DNA from: Prochloraceae cyanobacterium PL24a_bin.78
GTDB lineage: Bacteria > Cyanobacteriota > Cyanobacteriia > Cyanobacteriales > JANQIW01
NCBI GenBank assembly: GCA_028281945.1
Contig: JANQIW010000031.1
Coordinates: forward strand, 1 to 64,000
Direction: 5' to 3'
Length of the DNA: 64,000 nucleotides
This document shows positions 62,965-64,000 of this stretch, piece by piece; within the stretch, counting starts at the first letter, position 1; each line of letters starts with the position of its first letter. Made by a program: the position numbers and the translations under genes. The notes under the pieces are model-generated. The model did no database searches, had not been told where the DNA came from, and worked only from the letters and a program-made list of their open reading frames with translations.

Positions 62965-64000
62965 ATGGATCGAACACCAAAAGCATTATGGCAAAGATAT
63001 CAAGACTGGCTATATTATCACGAAGGTTTGGGATTTTATGTAGATATTAGCAGAATGAGTTTTGAGCCTAGCTTCGTCGAAAGCATTAAGCCAAAAATGG
63101 ATCGAGCTTTTGAGGATATGGAAAAACTAGAACAAGGGGCGATCGCCAATCCAGATGAAAATAGAATGGTAGGGCACTATTGGCTCAGAGATCCAGATTT
63201 AGCCCCCACACCAGATTTAACCCAAGAAATATCTCAAACTGTAGATCAAATCGAAGCATTTGCCAAAAAAGTCCATTCAGGAGAAGTTAAACCACCAGGG
63301 GCACCAAAATTTACTGATATTATCTCCATTGGTATTGGTGGATCCGCACTAGGCCCTCAATTCGTTGCAGAAGCACTTACCCCTAAAGATTCACCTTTAG
63401 CAATTCATTTTATTGACAACATCGATCCCCAAGGGATTGATGATATCGCAGAAAAACTTAAAGATCGTCTAAACAGTACAATAGTATTAGTAATTAGTAA
63501 ATCCGGCGGTACACCAGAAACTCGTAACGGGATGCTGGAAATTAAGCAGGTTTACGAATCTAATGGTTTAAAATTTGAACCCCATGCTGTAGCGATCACA
63601 ATGCCAGGGAGCAAATTAGATAATATCGCTAAATCTGACAATTGGCTTGCCATGTTCGCCATGTACGATTGGGTGGGTGGCCGTACCTCTGAAATGTCCG
63701 CTGTAGGACAAGTAGCTGCCGCATTACAAGGCATTGATATCCGAGGCATTATGGCAGGTGCTAAAGAAATGGATATAGCTACTAGAGTGAAGGATATACA
63801 TCAAAATCCCTCGGCGATGTTAGCATTAAGTTGGTACTATGCCTGTGGTGGTAAAGGTGAAAAAGATATGGTAGTTTTACCATATAAAGATAGTTTAATC
63901 CTATTGAGCCGTTATCTACAACAATTATTAATGGAATCTTTAGGGAAAGAAAAAGATTTAGATGGAAAAATAGTCCATCAAGGTATTGCTGTATATGGGA
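62965..64000 (+). CDS. pgi: glucose-6-phosphate isomerase, 5' part (runs off the window)
   Basis: The first 345 codons are in the window with no stop. [31 protein letters not shown] is the characteristic cyanobacterial N-terminus. Later motifs include [21 protein letters not shown] sequence, [37 protein letters not shown] (phosphate-binding loop) and the [15 protein letters not shown] block. Interconverts G6P and F6P, between glycogen/OPP metabolism (gnd is 7 kb upstream) and glycolysis. GGAG lies at 62951-62954. Confidence 0.95.
   Translation, partial: MDRTPKALWQRYQDWLYYHEGLGFYVDISRMSFEPSFVESIKPKMDRAFEDMEKLEQGAIANPDENRMVGHYWLRDPDLAPTPDLTQEISQTVDQIEAFAKKVHSGEVKPPGAPKFTDIISIGIGGSALGPQFVAEALTPKDSPLAIHFIDNIDPQGIDDIAEKLKDRLNSTIVLVISKSGGTPETRNGMLEIKQVYESNGLKFEPHAVAITMPGSKLDNIAKSDNWLAMFAMYDWVGGRTSEMSAVGQVAAALQGIDIRGIMAGAKEMDIATRVKDIHQNPSAMLALSWYYACGGKGEKDMVVLPYKDSLILLSRYLQQLLMESLGKEKDLDGKIVHQGIAVYG

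Overview
The window is about 64 kb of AT-rich chromosome from a cyanobacterium. Evidence for this is chlM (Mg-protoporphyrin IX methyltransferase), ndhM (a subunit found only in oxygenic-type NDH-1), a ferrochelatase with a chlorophyll-binding HLIP tail, a SmtA/SmtB metallothionein pair, PilL/CheA-like signalling, and scattered CGATCG-rich HIP1-like words. The low GC content and gene set fit a unicellular Geminocystis/Cyanobacterium-like lineage. That placement is an inference and I could not test it.

Layout. 0-5.4 kb: a ClpC paralogue, then a tandem pair of PD-(D/E)XK-like genes (one frameshifted) and a Uma2 nuclease. 5.4-16 kb: mostly housekeeping genes (DUF4230, proB, YqeG phosphatase, methyltransferase, hemH, yjbQ, SGNH hydrolase, an unusual phosphatidylserine-decarboxylase-like enzyme, chlM-panB, M20 amidohydrolase), interrupted by three copies of an interspersed repeat with short tandem arrays. 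17-27 kb: a plus-strand run with DUF362, ppa, ndhM and DUF6737, then a regulatory group of PP2C phosphatase, CHAT protease-FHA, an unknown acidic protein and a NYN-LOTUS putative RNase. 27-32 kb: tRNA-Phe, smtA (54 aa), smtB, a membrane permease, a histidine kinase and larE. 32-36 kb: an accessory pocket ending at tRNA-Asn, with a ferritin-like/B-lectin fusion and a translationally coupled ABC-type ATPase + TOPRIM (DUF3226-like) pair. 36-45 kb: queA, phosphoketolase, a PMT-type glycosyltransferase, a PEP-CTERM protein and a SpoIID-like protein. 45-56 kb: a 1344-aa CheA-like hybrid kinase, era, an aspartoacylase-type enzyme, an aldo/keto reductase, MscS-CNB and gnd. 56-64 kb: an RND adaptor and pump, a solo TnpB element, and the start of pgi.

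How they fit together. hemH and chlM sit on the haem and chlorophyll branches of tetrapyrrole synthesis. gnd, xfp and pgi are central sugar-phosphate enzymes. smtA/smtB form a zinc-responsive unit with a visible operator. The best candidates for a less-described system are the ATPase/TOPRIM pair (33.9-35.8 kb), which has the architecture of a split OLD or PARIS-like anti-phage module, and the PP2C / CHAT-FHA / NYN-LOTUS group (20.4-27 kb), which combines a phosphatase, a phosphothreonine reader fused to a caspase-like protease, and a putative RNase. The interspersed octamer-array repeat is the most distinctive non-coding feature.
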